Positions 47,501-54,994 of a DNA stretch of 64,000 nucleotides are shown piece by piece. Location: contig NZ_MOBK01000002.1 in NCBI RefSeq assembly GCF_003732265.1, positions 1-64,000 on the forward strand. Reading direction: 5' to 3'. Position numbers and translations under genes: made by a program. Source of the stretch: Pseudomonas brassicacearum. Lineage in GTDB: Bacteria; Pseudomonadota; Gammaproteobacteria; Pseudomonadales; Pseudomonadaceae. How positions within the stretch are numbered: the first letter of the stretch is position 1; each line of letters opens with the position of its first letter. Below the pieces are notes generated by a model that worked only from the letters and a program-made list of their open reading frames with translations, was not told the origin of the DNA and did not search any database.

Positions 47501-48529
47501 ATTGCCAATGCCCTGGCCACGAGGGCTGCCGGCCACGAACAGCGTCGCTTCGGCCAAGCCGTAGGACGCCATGAAAGTGTCCGGGGTAAAACCGCATGGG
47601 GAGAATTTCTCGGCGAAGCGCTCCAGGGTGTCGAGGCGAATCGGCTCGGAACCGGAATACGCCACACGCCAGCCGCTCAGGTCGAGTCGCTCCAGCGCCG
47701 ATTCGCTGACCCGCTCGCTGCACAGCCTATAGGCAAAATCCGGCCCGCCGCTGATGGTGCCGCCGTACTCGCTGATTGCTTCCAGCCAGCGCAGCGGCCG
47801 GCCGAGGAAGTACGCCGGCGACATCAACACGCACGGCACGCCGCTGAAAATCGGCTGCAACAGACCGCCGATCAAACCCATGTCGTGGTACAGCGGCAGC
47901 CAGCTGACGATCACGTCGTCAGGGTTCAGATCAATGCCAAAGCCGTGGCGAATCAGTAATTCGTTGGCCACCAGATTACCGTGGCTGACTTGCACGCCCT
48001 TGGGCAATGCGGTGGAACCGGAGGTGTATTGCAGGAAGGCGATGTGGTCGTTTTCGAGGTTCGGTTCAACCCAGCGATCCGCCAGTTCAACGTTGAGGGT
48101 ATCGACGCAAAGCAATGGCGGCGCGCCTTCGATCTGCTGCAACGCGTCGCGCAGATCGGCGCTGGTCAGCAGCAAGCGCGGCTCGGCATCGCTGATAATC
48201 GACAGCAGGCGCTCCTGGTGATGACGCTTGGCCGACTCCGGCGGATAGGCCGGCACCGCGATCACGCCGGCATACAGGCAGCCGAAAAACGCGGCGACGT
48301 AATCCGGGCCACTGGGAAACAGCAGCACCGCGCGATCGCCAAACTCCGCCTCGGCTTGCAACGCGCCGGCAATGGTTCGCGCACGCTGATCCAGTTCGCG
48401 ATAGCTGAGGACTACCGCCTGATCCGGGGTGTCGGCAAGAAAACGCAAGGCCACCCGATCCGGCGTCAGGGCCGCACGGCGCTGTAGGGCTTGGACCAGT
48501 GTGCTTGGGAGTTCGAACGCGTCGGTCAT
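35546..48529 (-). CDS. pvdL: Pyoverdine chromophore peptide synthetase PvdL
   Basis: This cytosolic NRPS of 4327 residues starts pyoverdine synthesis. Domains in order, with residues read from motif positions: fatty acyl-AMP ligase (1-560), carrier (LGGNS, ~608), C (HHIIADG, ~805), A ([11 protein letters not shown], ~1276), carrier (LGGHS, ~1666), C (HHIVTEG, ~1865), A (~2340), carrier (LGGDS, ~2736), epimerase ([10 protein letters not shown], ~2920), C (HHILIDA, ~3388), A (~3870) and carrier (~4263). There is no thioesterase. This is the known PvdL plan: acyl chain, Glu, D-Tyr, Dab. By eye the third A domain gives the code D-I-W-E-L-T-A-D-D, which fits Dab. The start at 48529 gives MTDAFELPS; the upstream frame overlaps the promoter. 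It is divergent from pvdS. Confidence 0.96.
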   Translation of the reverse strand: MTDAFELPSTLVQALQRRAALTPDRVALRFLADTPDQAVVLSYRELDQRARTIAGALQAEAEFGDRAVLLFPSGPDYVAAFFGCLYAGVIAVPAYPPESAKRHHQERLLSIISDAEPRLLLTSADLRDALQQIEGAPPLLCVDTLNVELADRWVEPNLENDHIAFLQYTSGSTALPKGVQVSHGNLVANELLIRHGFGIDLNPDDVIVSWLPLYHDMGLIGGLLQPIFSGVPCVLMSPAYFLGRPLRWLEAISEYGGTISGGPDFAYRLCSERVSESALERLDLSGWRVAYSGSEPIRLDTLERFAEKFSPCGFTPDTFMASYGLAEATLFVAGSPRGQGIGNLRVDDQALAQNRAEPGEGSAIMSCGISQPDHAVLIVDPASHTELADNVVGEVWATGPSIALGYWRNPEASAKTFVQHNGQTWLRTGDLGFMRDGELFITGRLKDLLIVRGHNLYPQDIEQTIEREVEVVRKGRVAAFAVNIDDQEGIGIAAEISRSVQKILPPEALIKAIRQAVAEAYQEAPSVVMLLNPGALPKTSSGKLQRSACRNRREEGSLDSYALFPSAATEREANSESASELQSLIGQIWCEQLQVKQIHADDHFFLLGGNSIAATQVVARLREALGLELNLRLLFEAPTLGAFASAVAQQQQDGGLAQGAITPLSRSDAMPQSLAQNRLWITWQLDPHSSAYNIPGALRLRGELDEDALRASFQQLIERHESLRTRFFERDGVALQQVDAAAGFNLQLIDISDLPAAEREARAEQIREDEARTQFDLEKGPLLWVTLVRLNDEDHQLLVTMHHIIADGWSLNVLTDEFSRLYAAASQGQTATLPALPTQYADYGSWQRQWLAQGEGERQLAYWKAQLGDEHPTLNLPTDHPRSAQHTHSAARHCVNLDATLSDALRRTAQAHESTPFMLLLAAFQSLLHRYSGQRDIRIGVPNANRPRLETQGLIGFFINTQVLRAEVDSQQPFAELLAQTRQSALGAQAHQDLPFEQLLEAFPQAREQGLFQVMFNHQQRDLSALRRLPGLLAEELPWHSREAKFDLQLHSEEDQKGRLSLSFDYASELFDASTIARMADHLSNLLRAICEQPDTAIGDQQLLTSSEHAQQTAWSVAPCTPASQWLPQRLNEQAKLTPERTALLWDAGAMDFADLHARANRLAHYLRDKGVGPDVCVAIAAERSPQLLIGLLAIIKAGGAYVPLDPDYPADRLAYMLGDSGVELLLTQTGLLERLPATEGVSVIAMDALNLDCWPSHAPGLHLQGDNLAYVIYTSGSTGQPKGVGNTHAALAERLQWMQDTYRLNDTDVLMQKAPISFDVSVWECFWPLITGARLLMAGPGEHRDPHRIAQLVQQYGVTTLHFVPPLLSLFIDEPLTAECTSLRRIFSGGEALPAELRNRVLEQLPAVQLHNRYGPTETAINVTHWQCTTADGERSPIGRPLGNVICRVLDSDLNPVPAGVPGELCISGIGLARGYLGRPGLTAERFVVDPLGESGARLYRTGDRARWAADGVIEYLGRLDQQVKLRGFRVEPQEIEARLLVQEGVAQAVVLVRETAVGGQLIGYYTATETSETEDAQTTRLITALAAELPEYMVPAQLMRLEQMPLSPSGKLDRRALPEPQWQVREHVEPVTALEQQVAGIWRKVLGQTQIGLRDDFFALGGHSLLATQIISRTRQACDVELPLRALFENSELGAFAEQVRQIQVSGHTNKQPPIEPVDRSQPVPLSYSQQRMWFLWQMEPDSPAYNVGGMARLRGVLDVGRFEAALQALIMRHETLRTTFPSVDGVARQQVHGQTGMRMDWKDFSALAGDVREQRVQQLADDEAHTPFDLETGPLLRACLVKTAEHEHYLVLTLHHIVTEGWAMDIFARELSALYEAFVDDRESPLAPLPVHYLDYSVWQRQWLESGERQRQLDYWTAQLGREHPLLELPADRPRPPVQSHQGELFRFDLSDDLAARVRAFNAQNGLTLFMTMTAALAVLLYRYSGQTDLRIGAPVANRIRPESEGLIGAFLNTQVLRCQLDGQMSVGELFEQVRHTVIEGQSHQDLPFDHLVEALQPPRSAAYNPLFQVMCNVQRWEFQQSRTLAGMTVEYLANDARATKFDLNLEVTDLDHRLGCCLTYSTDLFDEPRIARMAGHWRNLLEALLADPQQRLSELPLLDTREQQHLLDSLGVEPGEHRLDQCIHHLFSEQALARKDAPALTFAGQTLSYAELDSRANQLAWMLRERGVGPQVRVGLALERSLEMVIGLLAILKAGGAYVPLDPEYPLDRLHYMIEDSGIGVLLSDAAMFEALGELPTTVARWCLEEDTAGLVNYPASELPFISLPQHQAYLIYTSGSTGKPKGVVVSHGEIAMHCQAVIERFGMRPDDCELHFYSINFDAATERLLVPLLSGAQVVLRAQGQWDAQEICELIRRHSINILGFTPSYGSQLAQWLATQDETLPVRMCITGGEALTGEHLSRIRAAFKPSLFFNAYGPTETVVMPLASLAPEQLEEGLGSVPIGSVIGARVAYILDADLALVPQGATGELYVGGAGLAQGYHQRPGMTAERFVADPFANNGGRLYRTGDLVRQRADGLVEYLGRINHQVKIRGFRIELGEIETRLLEHASIREAVVLALDAPSGKQLVGYLVTEVAEQDEALQAALRESLKSHLKSQLPDYMVPTHLILLASMPLTANGKLDRRALPAPDPELNRQQYVAPSNALELILAAIWCEVLNVAQVGLNDNFFELGGDSILSIQVVSRARQQGIHFSPRDLFQHQTVQTLAAVATRTEQVTAEQGLLTGESRLTPIQHWFFDTDIPERQHWNQALLLEPTVTLEPHRLEQALLAVIEQHDALRLRFSQTDAQWRAEHQPVSDVPVLWQVHVLSMDPCTALFADAQRSLDLEAGPLLRALLVDGPEGQQRLFIAIHHLVVDGVSWRVLLDDLQTVYRQLDAQQSVNLPAKTSAFRDWAARLQAYAGSESLREELSWWQAQLAGPSVELPCERPQGGQQNRHAHTVSVRLDAEHTRQLLQQAPSAYRTQVNDLLLTALARVLCRWSGDESTLIQLEGHGRETLFDEIDLTRTVGWFTSAYPLRLTPMGGQGESIKAIKEQLRAVPHKGLGYGVLRYLADDLCRQAMAGLPAAPITFNYLGQFDQSFGAQALFRPLDEAVGAAHDQHAPLPNELSVDSQVYGGELVLRWTFSAERYDRQTISDLADAYVRELHSLIEHCLQDEAGGLTPSDFPLAKLTQTQLDALPVPAAVIEDVYPLTPMQEGMLLHTLLEPGTGLYYMQDRYRINSELDPQRFAQAWQAVIARHEALRASFCWNVGEEMLQVIHKPGSTPIEYLDWTSMADTEQEPTLQALLKSEREAGFDLLNQAPFHLRLIKVGAARYWFMMSNHHILIDAWCRSLLMNDFFEIYTALGEGREAQLAMPPRYRDYIGWLQRQSLAEARQWWKTNLQGFERTTPIPSDRPFLREHAGDSGGMIVGDRYTRLDARDGAQLRELAQAHQLTINTFAQAAWALVLRRLSGDRDVLFGVTVAGRPVDMPQMQRTVGLFINSIALRVKMPEDHQRCSVRQWLSGLLDSNMQLREYEYLPLVSIQEHSELPKGQPLFDSLFVFENAPVEVSVLDRAQSLNATSDSGRTHTNFPLTAVCYPGDDLGLHLSYDQRYFDESTIERMLGEFKRLLLALVEGFHGDMADLPLLGAEEHDFLVHGCNQSEHDYPLEQSYVALFEAQVARHPQRIAASCLDQQHSYVELNQRSNRLGHALIAAGVGLDQPVALLAERNLDLLGMIIGSFKAGAGYLPLDPGLPSQRLSRIIDLSRTPLLVCTQACREQALALLDESGCAQRPKLLVWEEVQASTVSVANPGIYSGPDNLAYVIYTSGSTGLPKGVMVEQRGMLNNQLSKVPYLNLSDADVVAQTATQSFDISVWQFLAAPLFGARVDIVPNTIAHDPQGLLAHVSVQGITVLESVPSLIQGMLAHERMSLDGLRWMLPTGEAMPPELAHQWLSRYPEIGLVNAYGPAECSDDVAFFRVDLASTRGSYLPIGTPTDNNRLYLLDGALELVPLGAVGELCVAGTGVGRGYVSDPLRTAQVFVPNPFGAPGDRLYRTGDLARRRSDGVLEYVGRIDHQVKIRGYRIELGEIEARLHEQPEVREAAVGVQEGVNGKHLVGYLVAADSALNPAERLERIKQRLRAELPEYMVPLHWLWLDRMPLNANGKLDRKALPALEIGQLQSQDYLAPRNDLEQTLADIWAEVLKIEKVGVRDNFFELGGHSLLATQIASRVQKALQRDVPLRAMFECSTVAELAEYIDGLAANDITEEKVDRLNDLMAELEGF

Positions 48530-48585
48530 GAGGTTTCCTGCCTGATTTCGGCTTGCAAGTGGAATCGGTTTTCTAAGCAATGAGA

Positions 48586-48609
48586 ACGGATGACGTCTGC
48601 AAATAATTA
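48586..48609 (-). promoter_or_regulatory. Probable PvdS-dependent promoter of pvdL
   Basis: On the minus strand TAATT (48605-48609) and CGT (48586-48588) stand 16 nt apart. The first element differs from TAAAT by one base, the second is exact. It lies 57 nt upstream of the pvdL start, and no better match was found in 48530-48813. Confidence 0.55.
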
Positions 48610-48714
48610 GTCGGCAAGCTGGATAGCCAGCGGGGATGGGGGGTGCATGCGAGGGCATCGGCGTGCGGCAGTTCGCACTTTGCACCAACGAGGCGCATTA
48701 GTTCTCTTTCTCAA

Positions 48715-48743
48715 TTGACAATCATTATCATTAAGCCTAATTT
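48715..48743 (+). promoter_or_regulatory. Fur-controlled sigma-70 promoter of pvdS
   Basis: TTGACA (48715-48720) and TAATTT (48738-48743) are separated by 17 nt. A Fur box, GACAATCATTATCATTAAG (48717-48735), covers the -35 and most of the spacer and matches the 19-bp consensus at 14 positions by my count. Fur with iron would block polymerase directly, so pvdS is expressed only when iron is short. Confidence 0.88.
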
Positions 48744-48813
48744 GTCGCTCGACGTGTCGGGCGGCACAGGTTTCCTGCCGCCCCACCAACCTATTGGCAG
48801 CAGGGTGATTTCC

Positions 48814-49362
48814 ATGACGGAACAAGTATCCACAAGCAGGTGCGATTCACCGCTACTTCAGGCCTTCGTCGACAATCGACTGATTCTGGTCAAGATTGCA
48901 GCCCGCATTACCGGTTGCCGGTCACGCGCCGAAGACGTGGTGCAGGATGCGTTTTTCCGGCTGCAATCAGCACCGGCGATCACGTCCTCGTTCAAGGCTC
49001 AGCTCAGCTACCTGTTCCAGATCGTGCGCAACCTGGCGATCGACCACTACCGCAAGCAGGCGCTGGAGCAGAAGTATTCCGGCCCTGAAGAGGAAGGTCT
49101 GAACGTGGTGATCCAAGGCGCTTCACCTGAAACCTCGCATATCAATTTCTCGACCCTTGAGCACATTGCCGATGCGCTGACGGAGTTGCCGAGCCGCACC
49201 CGTTACGCCTTCGAGATGTACCGCCTGCACGGGGTGCCGCAAAAGGACATCGCCAAGGAACTCGGCGTATCACCGACCCTGGTGAACTTCATGATTCGTG
49301 ATGCGCTGGTGCATTGCCGCAAGGTGTCGGGGAGTCGGGCGGATACTTTTGCTCGTCGTTAA
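48814..49362 (+). CDS. pvdS: Iron-starvation ECF sigma factor PvdS
   Basis: This 182-residue ECF sigma factor directs RNA polymerase to pyoverdine genes. Region 2 contains AARITGCRSRAEDVVQDAFFRLQ and LFQIVRNLAIDHYRKQALE. Region 4 contains LPSRTRYAFEMYRLHGVPQKDIAKELGVSPTLVNFMIRDALVHC. It follows the P. aeruginosa PvdS sequence almost residue for residue as I recall it. The ATG at 48814 is preceded by AGGGTGA. It is divergent from pvdL; in P. aeruginosa pvdG lies between them, but no thioesterase gene is present here. TAAAT-N16-CGT boxes upstream of three genes in this window are its likely targets. Confidence 0.96.
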   Translation: MTEQVSTSRCDSPLLQAFVDNRLILVKIAARITGCRSRAEDVVQDAFFRLQSAPAITSSFKAQLSYLFQIVRNLAIDHYRKQALEQKYSGPEEEGLNVVIQGASPETSHINFSTLEHIADALTELPSRTRYAFEMYRLHGVPQKDIAKELGVSPTLVNFMIRDALVHCRKVSGSRADTFARR

Positions 49363-49386
49363 GATTCGGAATCTGTGTTGCACCCA

Positions 49387-49469
49387 TTCGCGAGCAAGCC
49401 CGCTCCCACACTTGACCGCGTTCACTTGAACGACTCGGTCTAATGTGGGACCGGGCTTGCTCGCGAAAG
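49387..49469. repeat. REP pair after pvdS
   Basis: Inverted REP units (ATTCGCGAGCAAGCCCGCTC from about 49386; complement ending near 49468). The right unit carries a GGGACCGGG change that mismatches the left arm. They lie between the convergent pvdS and acetyltransferase genes. Confidence 0.88.
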
Positions 49470-49506
49470 CGCACTCAAGACCGATACAGATCCTGAGTCT
49501 TACCCA

Positions 49507-50520
49507 TCAAGCCAACCGGCACCGATCAAAAAACCGCTCCCGCCCCACCACCATCAACGCCGCGCGCTTGTGCGGGAAGTCGAACTCTTTTTCGCGATAA
49601 AACCCCTGCCCCTGCATGTGCCCGATCATCTTCGCGTTATCAGCGCGAGGCTCGGCCACTACCCGTTGCGTGCGCGGATCGTCGAGAAACAGGTAATGCA
49701 CCAGCGCCGATAACCAGCTCGCCACTTTGTGCGGCCCCCGGTGGTTTTCTTCACCCACCAGCATGTGAATGCCACGGTCGTAATCATCGACGTCATAGAA
49801 CGGCGCGATGCGGTCTTCCTTGGCCCAATACACTTCGAAATAGGCAAACGGCTGATCATCGAAACAGCCAATCAGGGTCACCGTGTGCGGGTCCGCCGCC
49901 AGTTTTTGCAGGTAGTCACGATGCCGTTCGAGACTGCCTTCCTCCTGCCAGAAACTCGCCACGCGCGGGCTGTTCTGCCAGCGATTGAAACGCTCCAGGT
50001 CCACGTCAATGTCCGCCGTGCGCAGGGAAATCCAGGCACCGAGGCGCGCATCAAAGCGCCGATAGACTTCGCCCTGCGGCTTCGGTGGGCGCAGCGGGTG
50101 ACGCTTGCCGTTGCTGATGACCCTATGCTGCGGATAACTGACGGTCAGCGATTCACCAAGCCATGGCTGAGGCAATTGCCAGAACAGGGTGCGCAAACAG
50201 TGATACTGGCCGACGTTTTCGGTGGCAATCAGCAATCCGCTGAGCAGTGCATCGGTGGGGACTTCATCGAGTTGCCAGGTCAGGCGCTGGCAAGCAGGAT
50301 CACGGGCGAACAGCCAATAACACGCCGTCCGGATGCCCTGTTCGAGCGGTTGGCCAAAGTGCTCTTCCACCTGCACCTGTAACTCGGGCTCGCGGGTCAG
50401 GCGCAGCTGAATTAACGGCTGCCCTTGCAGGCTGAGGTGCAGGCGATTTTCGCTTTCATCCGCTACAAGCGGCCCTTCGGCTGGCAGGGCCAGCGCAGTC
50501 AGGTCATTCAAATCGGGCAT
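49507..50520 (-). CDS. Siderophore-type acetyltransferase (IucB/RhbD-like, PvdY-like)
   Basis: This 337-residue protein has a divergent N-terminal half and a C-terminal GNAT domain of the siderophore acetyltransferase type that acts on N-hydroxylysine or N-hydroxyornithine. Family marks are RFDARLGAWISLRTADIDVDLERFNRWQNSPRVASFWQEEG, FEVYWAKEDRIAPFYDVDDYDRGIHMLVGE, and the acetyl-CoA loop HRGPHKVASWLSALVHYLFLD. A perfect PvdS box precedes it, which ties it to pyoverdine. P. putida has a similar gene beside pvdS, and type II P. aeruginosa has the hydroxyornithine acetylase PvdYII, so N5-acetyl-hydroxyornithine formation is the likely role. I leave the symbol open because the acceptor is not provable from sequence. 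Confidence 0.83.
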   Translation of the reverse strand: MPDLNDLTALALPAEGPLVADESENRLHLSLQGQPLIQLRLTREPELQVQVEEHFGQPLEQGIRTACYWLFARDPACQRLTWQLDEVPTDALLSGLLIATENVGQYHCLRTLFWQLPQPWLGESLTVSYPQHRVISNGKRHPLRPPKPQGEVYRRFDARLGAWISLRTADIDVDLERFNRWQNSPRVASFWQEEGSLERHRDYLQKLAADPHTVTLIGCFDDQPFAYFEVYWAKEDRIAPFYDVDDYDRGIHMLVGEENHRGPHKVASWLSALVHYLFLDDPRTQRVVAEPRADNAKMIGHMQGQGFYREKEFDFPHKRAALMVVGRERFFDRCRLA

Positions 50521-50560
50521 GGGTCGGGCTCACGTTAATCGTCGACAGTTCAACGATGTG

Positions 50561-50584
50561 ACGTGAGCCGGGGCCGGAAATTTA
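50561..50584 (-). promoter_or_regulatory. PvdS-dependent promoter of the acetyltransferase gene
   Basis: On the minus strand TAAAT (50580-50584) and CGT (50561-50563) are 16 nt apart, an exact iron-starvation box, 41 nt from the start codon. Confidence 0.85.
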
Positions 50585-50614
50585 GGACAAGTACGTAAAT
50601 ACCGTGGCGCGATA

Positions 50615-51409
50615 TCAGGTTCGCGGCACCGGCACCACGGCGATTTTGTACGGATCGAAAATCTTCAGCATCTGGCCGTTGTCGCGCAATCCTTGCAGCA
50701 ACTTGCCGAACGCTTCGCCCGTGATCGGCGCGGAGGGACGCAGGATGGCGTAGTGGTGATAGACCTGATCGATGCGCTGGGACACCAGCAACTGATCGGC
50801 GACCTTCTCGTTGCGCAGCAGGTAATCGCTCAGGTACGAGCGCGTCACCAGGGCAATGTCCGCCCGCCCGCGCAGCACCATCAACAAGTTGCTGTCGTGG
50901 GAATAGGTCAGCGTCGCGTTGTAGTTTTGCGCGAGGAATTTCGGGTCGGCATTGAAGTTGGCGAATTCGTAGTGATAGCCACTGAACAGGGCCAGGCGCT
51001 TGCCGGTGAGGTCGGCAAAGTAGTCCTGCTGTCGATCCGGCAGGTGCTGCGCGACAAAAATCTCGGCGTCTTCAAGCCCCATATCGACGCTGGTGTGAGG
51101 AATATCCTTCCAGCCCCAATCCGGGTTTTCGAAAATCGCCATGTCGACCCGGCCCTGCTTGAAATCACCGAAGCGCCGGGGAATGGAGGTGGGCACGAGG
51201 ACAAACTGATAATCGCTTTGCTCGCGATTCAACGCCTCGACCAGTTGTGGCAGCAGGCCGGTGTCGACACCGGTTTCCGGGCGAATGGTATAGGGCGGAA
51301 AATGCGCCGCCCCCACTCGCACCAGTTGTGCCGCGTGGGACGGCAATACCCAGAGCGCCGCAAGCGACGCCAGCAAAAGCCGCGAAGCCGTCCTGATTGG
51401 CGAAGACAT
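50615..51409 (-). CDS. Periplasmic substrate-binding protein (SBP_bac_3 family)
   Basis: This 264-residue protein has a signal peptide ending SHA-AQ and the fold of amino-acid-binding periplasmic proteins. The pattern includes LVRVGAAHFPPYTIRPETGVDTGLLPQLVEALN, QGRVDMAIFENPDWGWKD and VLRGRADIALVTRSYLSDYLL. There are no permease or ATPase genes next to it, so it may be an orphan receptor or sensor-type binding protein. The start is set at the ATG at 51409, as the codon before it is TTG. It ends 31 nt before the PvdS box of the acetyltransferase gene, on the same strand, and is probably a separate transcript. Confidence 0.82.
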   Translation of the reverse strand: MSSPIRTASRLLLASLAALWVLPSHAAQLVRVGAAHFPPYTIRPETGVDTGLLPQLVEALNREQSDYQFVLVPTSIPRRFGDFKQGRVDMAIFENPDWGWKDIPHTSVDMGLEDAEIFVAQHLPDRQQDYFADLTGKRLALFSGYHYEFANFNADPKFLAQNYNATLTYSHDSNLLMVLRGRADIALVTRSYLSDYLLRNEKVADQLLVSQRIDQVYHHYAILRPSAPITGEAFGKLLQGLRDNGQMLKIFDPYKIAVVPVPRT

Positions 51410-51501
51410 CAAAACAACCCACTCCCCAAAAAAATACGCATCAATGCATTCAAGCTAGGCGGTTTCGGCCACTTAGCCAGTTTCCTTAGATTGGCACAAC
51501 C

Positions 51502-52128
51502 TTATTGTTTTTCTTCCAGTACGAGAATCAAGGCTTCCTCGGCCAATTGATCGAGGCTCATGCTGCCGTCAGCGCGAAACCAGGTGGTGGTCCAGGACAA
51601 GGCGCCCGTGAGGAAGCGCCGCGTAATGAACACATCGCCGCGAATGTAACCCGCCTCTTTGGCTTCGCCCAACACCTGCAGCCACAGGTCTTCATAAATA
51701 TCACGCAGCGCCAATACCTGCGCCTGCCCGTCTTCGGACAACGAGCGCCATTCATACACCAGCACCGCCATGGCCTCGCCGCTGCCACCCATGATCGACT
51801 GCAACTCGCATCGAATCAGCGCCAGCACCCGTTCGCGGACGTTGCTGGACTCGGCCAGGGCCGCATGCATCAACGCGGTGTTGTAGCGGATGGTCTCTTC
51901 CATCACGGCGCGAAGGATTTCGTCCTTGCTTTTGAAGTGATGAAAAATGCTGCCTGACTGGATGCCCACGGCGCCCGCCAGATCGCGCACGGTGGTGCGC
52001 TCGTAACCTTTGTTGCGGAACAGGTGAGCCGCCACTTGCAGCAATTTGCCGCGGGCGCTGTCCGGGTCGGTCAATTGGCCGTTGTCGACCAATTCGCGCA
52101 TGACCCTCAGGGCTTTTTGCTCGTCCAC
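51502..52128 (-). CDS. atuR: TetR-family repressor AtuR of terpene utilisation
   Basis: This 208-residue TetR-type repressor has an N-terminal helix-turn-helix ([37 protein letters not shown], about residues 24-60) and a helical ligand domain. I choose GTG at 52128, since AGGAGA stands 6 nt in front of it; ATG at 52101 is possible but has no site. It is divergent from atuA, and two inverted repeats lie in the gap. In P. aeruginosa AtuR represses the atu operon by binding inverted repeats between atuR and atuA, and citronellol- or geraniol-derived compounds lift repression. Confidence 0.88.
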   Translation of the reverse strand: MDEQKALRVMRELVDNGQLTDPDSARGKLLQVAAHLFRNKGYERTTVRDLAGAVGIQSGSIFHHFKSKDEILRAVMEETIRYNTALMHAALAESSNVRERVLALIRCELQSIMGGSGEAMAVLVYEWRSLSEDGQAQVLALRDIYEDLWLQVLGEAKEAGYIRGDVFITRRFLTGALSWTTTWFRADGSMSLDQLAEEALILVLEEKQ

Positions 52129-52195
52129 CCGTTCTCTCCTACAGTCGATCAATCAAATACGCCGCTTGCCGCAAAAACAACGGGGTTGCGCGGGC

Positions 52196-52281
52196 AATTT
52201 AAGCTGGCGACGACCACCAAGCAAGCGCTCGGGCAGAAGATATTTCAGCCATTTACAGACCAAGCGCTTGCTTGGTAGTCT
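52196..52281. promoter_or_regulatory. Divergent atuR/atuA promoters with two AtuR operators
   Basis: Operator 1 is ACCAAGC-AAGC-GCTCGGG (52216-52233, imperfect). Operator 2 is ACCAAGC-GCTT-GCTTGGT (52259-52276, perfect 7-bp arms). Operator 2 fills the 18-nt spacer between TTTACA (52252-52257) and TAGTCT (52276-52281) of the atuA promoter. Operator 1 overlaps the TTGCTT -35 (52219-52224) of the atuR promoter, whose -10 is TAAATT (52196-52201), 17 nt away. AtuR binding is inferred. Confidence 0.72.
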
Positions 52282-52306
52282 CGATTCACTTCAGTGGGAG
52301 GTGGCT

Positions 52307-54109
52307 ATGCAGTTGACTGTGCCTAAAACGATTCGCATCGGCTGCGCCAGCGCCTTCTGGGGCGACACCTCGACCGCCGCCGCGCAACTGGTAGAAGGCG
52401 GACGCCTGGACTACCTGGTCTTTGACTATCTGGCTGAAATAACCATGTCGATCATGGCCGGCGCACGGATGAAAGACCCGCAGGCCGGCTATGCGGGGGA
52501 CTTCATTGAAGTCCTCAGCCCATTGCTGGGGCAACTCGCCGAACAGAAGATTCGTGTCATCAGCAACGCGGGCGGGGTCAACCCGCTCGCCTGCGCCGCC
52601 GCCCTGCAAGCCGCCTGCGACAAGGCCGGTGTGGCGTTGAAAATCGCCGTGCTGTTGGGCGATGACCTGCAACCGCAATTCAAACAGCTGAGCAGCCTTG
52701 GCCTTCATGAAATGTTCAGCGGTGCGCCGTTACCGCCCCTGTGCGTGTCGACCAACGCCTACCTCGGCGCGCCGGGCATCGTCGAAGCCTTGCGCCTGGG
52801 CGCGGACATCGTCATCACCGGGCGCGTGGTCGACAGCGCCGTGGTCAGCGCGGCACTGGTGCATGAATTCGGCTGGTCCTGGCACGACTACGACAAACTC
52901 GCCCAAGCCGCGTTGGCCGGCCACATCATCGAATGCGGCGCCCAATGCACCGGTGGTAATTTCACCGACTGGCGCGAAGTGCCCGACTACGAACACATCG
53001 GCTTCCCCATCGTCGAAGTCAGCGCCGACAGCCAGTTCATCGTCAGCAAACCGGAAAACTCCGGCGGCCTGGTCACGCCACTGACCGTGGGCGAGCAGAT
53101 GCTTTATGAAATCGGCGATCCACGGGCTTACCTGCTGCCGGATGTGGTCTGCGATTTCACTCAGGTCAAACTTCAGCAACGAGGCAAAAACGCGGTTCAG
53201 GTGCACGGCGCCAAAGGCCTGCCGCCGACCGATCAATACAAGGTCAGCGCGACGTACCCGGACGGTTTCCGCTGCACCGCCAGTTGCCTGATCGCGGGCA
53301 TCGATGCGGTGGACAAGGCGCGCCGGGTCAGCGAAGCAATCATCAACAAGACCTCGGACATTTTCCGCCAGCGCGGCTGGGCGCCGTACAGCGAAGTGAA
53401 CATCGAATTACTTGGCAGCGAGGCCACCTACGGCCCCCACGGCCAGCGCACGGACAGCCGCGAAGTGGTGATCAAACTCGCGGTGCGTCACCCGAGCAAA
53501 CAGGCGTTGATCGTGTTCTCCCGGGAAATCGCCCAGGCCGCAACGGGCATGGCGCCGGGGCTGACCGGGATCGTCGGCGGGCGGCCAACGGTGTATCCGC
53601 TGATCCGGCTGTTCTCCTTCCTTATCGACAAAACCGCCTGCACGCTGGACATTGATTTCAACGGCCAGCGCCACCCCTGCGCCCTGCCCGCCGTCGATGT
53701 GCTCGACCCGGATGACTTGCCTGTCCCCATCGACCCACCGCAGCCCAGCGACCGCGCCGACGCCAGCGTGGCCCTGATCAAACTCGCGGTCGCCCGCTCC
53801 GGCGACAAGGGCAATCACAGCAACATCGGGGTCATGGCCCGCGAGCCCGAGTACCTGCCGTGGATCGCCGAAGCGCTGACGCCGGAAGTCATGGTCGACT
53901 GGATGAGCCACGTCCTCGACCCCGTTCACGGGCGCGTGGAGCGCTGGTATTTGCCCGGCACCCACAGTCTGAATTTTCTCCTGGAGAACGCCCTCGGCGG
54001 CGGTGGCGTGGCCAGCCTGCGGATCGACCCGCAAGGCAAGGCCTTCGCCCAGCAGCTGCTGGAGATCCAGATTCCGGTGCCGCAGCGCATCGCCGACCAG
54101 GTCAACTAG
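52307..54109 (+). CDS. atuA: AtuA, acyclic terpene utilisation protein
   Basis: This 600-residue cytosolic protein of the AtuA family is required for growth on citronellol and geraniol, but its reaction has never been settled. The N-terminal domain has the family marks [49 protein letters not shown] and [16 protein letters not shown]. The C-terminal part holds [30 protein letters not shown] precedes the ATG at 52307. It opens the atuABCDEF operon, 12 nt before atuB. Confidence 0.92.
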   Translation: MQLTVPKTIRIGCASAFWGDTSTAAAQLVEGGRLDYLVFDYLAEITMSIMAGARMKDPQAGYAGDFIEVLSPLLGQLAEQKIRVISNAGGVNPLACAAALQAACDKAGVALKIAVLLGDDLQPQFKQLSSLGLHEMFSGAPLPPLCVSTNAYLGAPGIVEALRLGADIVITGRVVDSAVVSAALVHEFGWSWHDYDKLAQAALAGHIIECGAQCTGGNFTDWREVPDYEHIGFPIVEVSADSQFIVSKPENSGGLVTPLTVGEQMLYEIGDPRAYLLPDVVCDFTQVKLQQRGKNAVQVHGAKGLPPTDQYKVSATYPDGFRCTASCLIAGIDAVDKARRVSEAIINKTSDIFRQRGWAPYSEVNIELLGSEATYGPHGQRTDSREVVIKLAVRHPSKQALIVFSREIAQAATGMAPGLTGIVGGRPTVYPLIRLFSFLIDKTACTLDIDFNGQRHPCALPAVDVLDPDDLPVPIDPPQPSDRADASVALIKLAVARSGDKGNHSNIGVMAREPEYLPWIAEALTPEVMVDWMSHVLDPVHGRVERWYLPGTHSLNFLLENALGGGGVASLRIDPQGKAFAQQLLEIQIPVPQRIADQVN

Positions 54110-54121
54110 AGGACTGCCGCC

Positions 54122-54991
54122 ATGGCTTACGATTCGATCTTCAAAACCGATCTGTTTGCGGGCCAAACCATTCTTGTCACCGGTGGCGGCAGCGGCATCG
54201 GCCGTTGCACCGCCCATGAACTGGCAGCCCTGGGCGCGCATGTGCTGCTGGTCGGGCGCAAGGCTGACAAGTTGAAAAGCGTCGCCGCCGAGATTGCCGA
54301 AGACGGCGGCAAAGCGGATTGGGCCGCGTGCGATATCCGCGAGGAAGAAGCGGTCAAGCACATGGTCAGCGAGCTGATTCGCAAACACGGGCCGATCCAC
54401 GGGCTGGTCAACAATGCCGGCGGGCAATTCCCTTCACCCTTGGCCTCGATCAATCAGAAAGGTTTCGAAACCGTGGTCCGCACCAATCTGGTGGGCGGTT
54501 TCCTGATGGCCCGGGAAGTGTTCAATCAATCCATGAGCAAGCATGGCGGCGCCATCGTCAACATGCTCGCCGACATGTGGGGCGGCATGCCCGGCATGGG
54601 TCACTCCGGCGCGGCGCGCGCGGGCATGGATAATCTGACCAAGACTGCCGCCTTCGAATGGGGCTACGCCGGGGTGCGGGTCAACGCGGTGGCGCCGGGG
54701 TGGGTCGCGTCCAGCGGCATGGACACTTACGAAGGCGCATTCAAAGCGGTAATCCCCACCTTGCGCGAACACGTGCCGCTGAAACGCATCGGTACCGAAT
54801 CGGAAGTCAGCGCGGCGATTGTGTTCCTGCTCAGCCCGGCCGCGGCATTTGTCAGCGGCAGTACCTTGCGCATCGACGGTGCCGCCAGCCTCGGCGGGCG
54901 GGCGTGGCCGATCCACAAGGCTACGAACAGCGAGTCGTACAACGGTTTTCACCGCGCGTACTTACCTGACGTACTCAAGGACAAGGAATAG
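54122..54991 (+). CDS. atuB: AtuB, SDR-family protein of terpene catabolism
   Basis: This 289-residue SDR protein has TGGGSGIGRCTAHELA as the cofactor loop and NNAGGQFPSPL as the conserved element after beta-4. At the position of YxxxK it has SGAAR (in GMGHSGAARAGMDNL), so the usual Tyr and Lys are replaced, as in dienoyl-CoA reductase-like SDRs. The role in the atu route is proposed as oxidation or reduction of a citronellyl or geranyl intermediate, but it is unproven. It lies 12 nt after atuA and 3 nt before atuC. Confidence 0.88.
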   Translation: MAYDSIFKTDLFAGQTILVTGGGSGIGRCTAHELAALGAHVLLVGRKADKLKSVAAEIAEDGGKADWAACDIREEEAVKHMVSELIRKHGPIHGLVNNAGGQFPSPLASINQKGFETVVRTNLVGGFLMAREVFNQSMSKHGGAIVNMLADMWGGMPGMGHSGAARAGMDNLTKTAAFEWGYAGVRVNAVAPGWVASSGMDTYEGAFKAVIPTLREHVPLKRIGTESEVSAAIVFLLSPAAAFVSGSTLRIDGAASLGGRAWPIHKATNSESYNGFHRAYLPDVLKDKE

Positions 54992-54994
54992 CCC

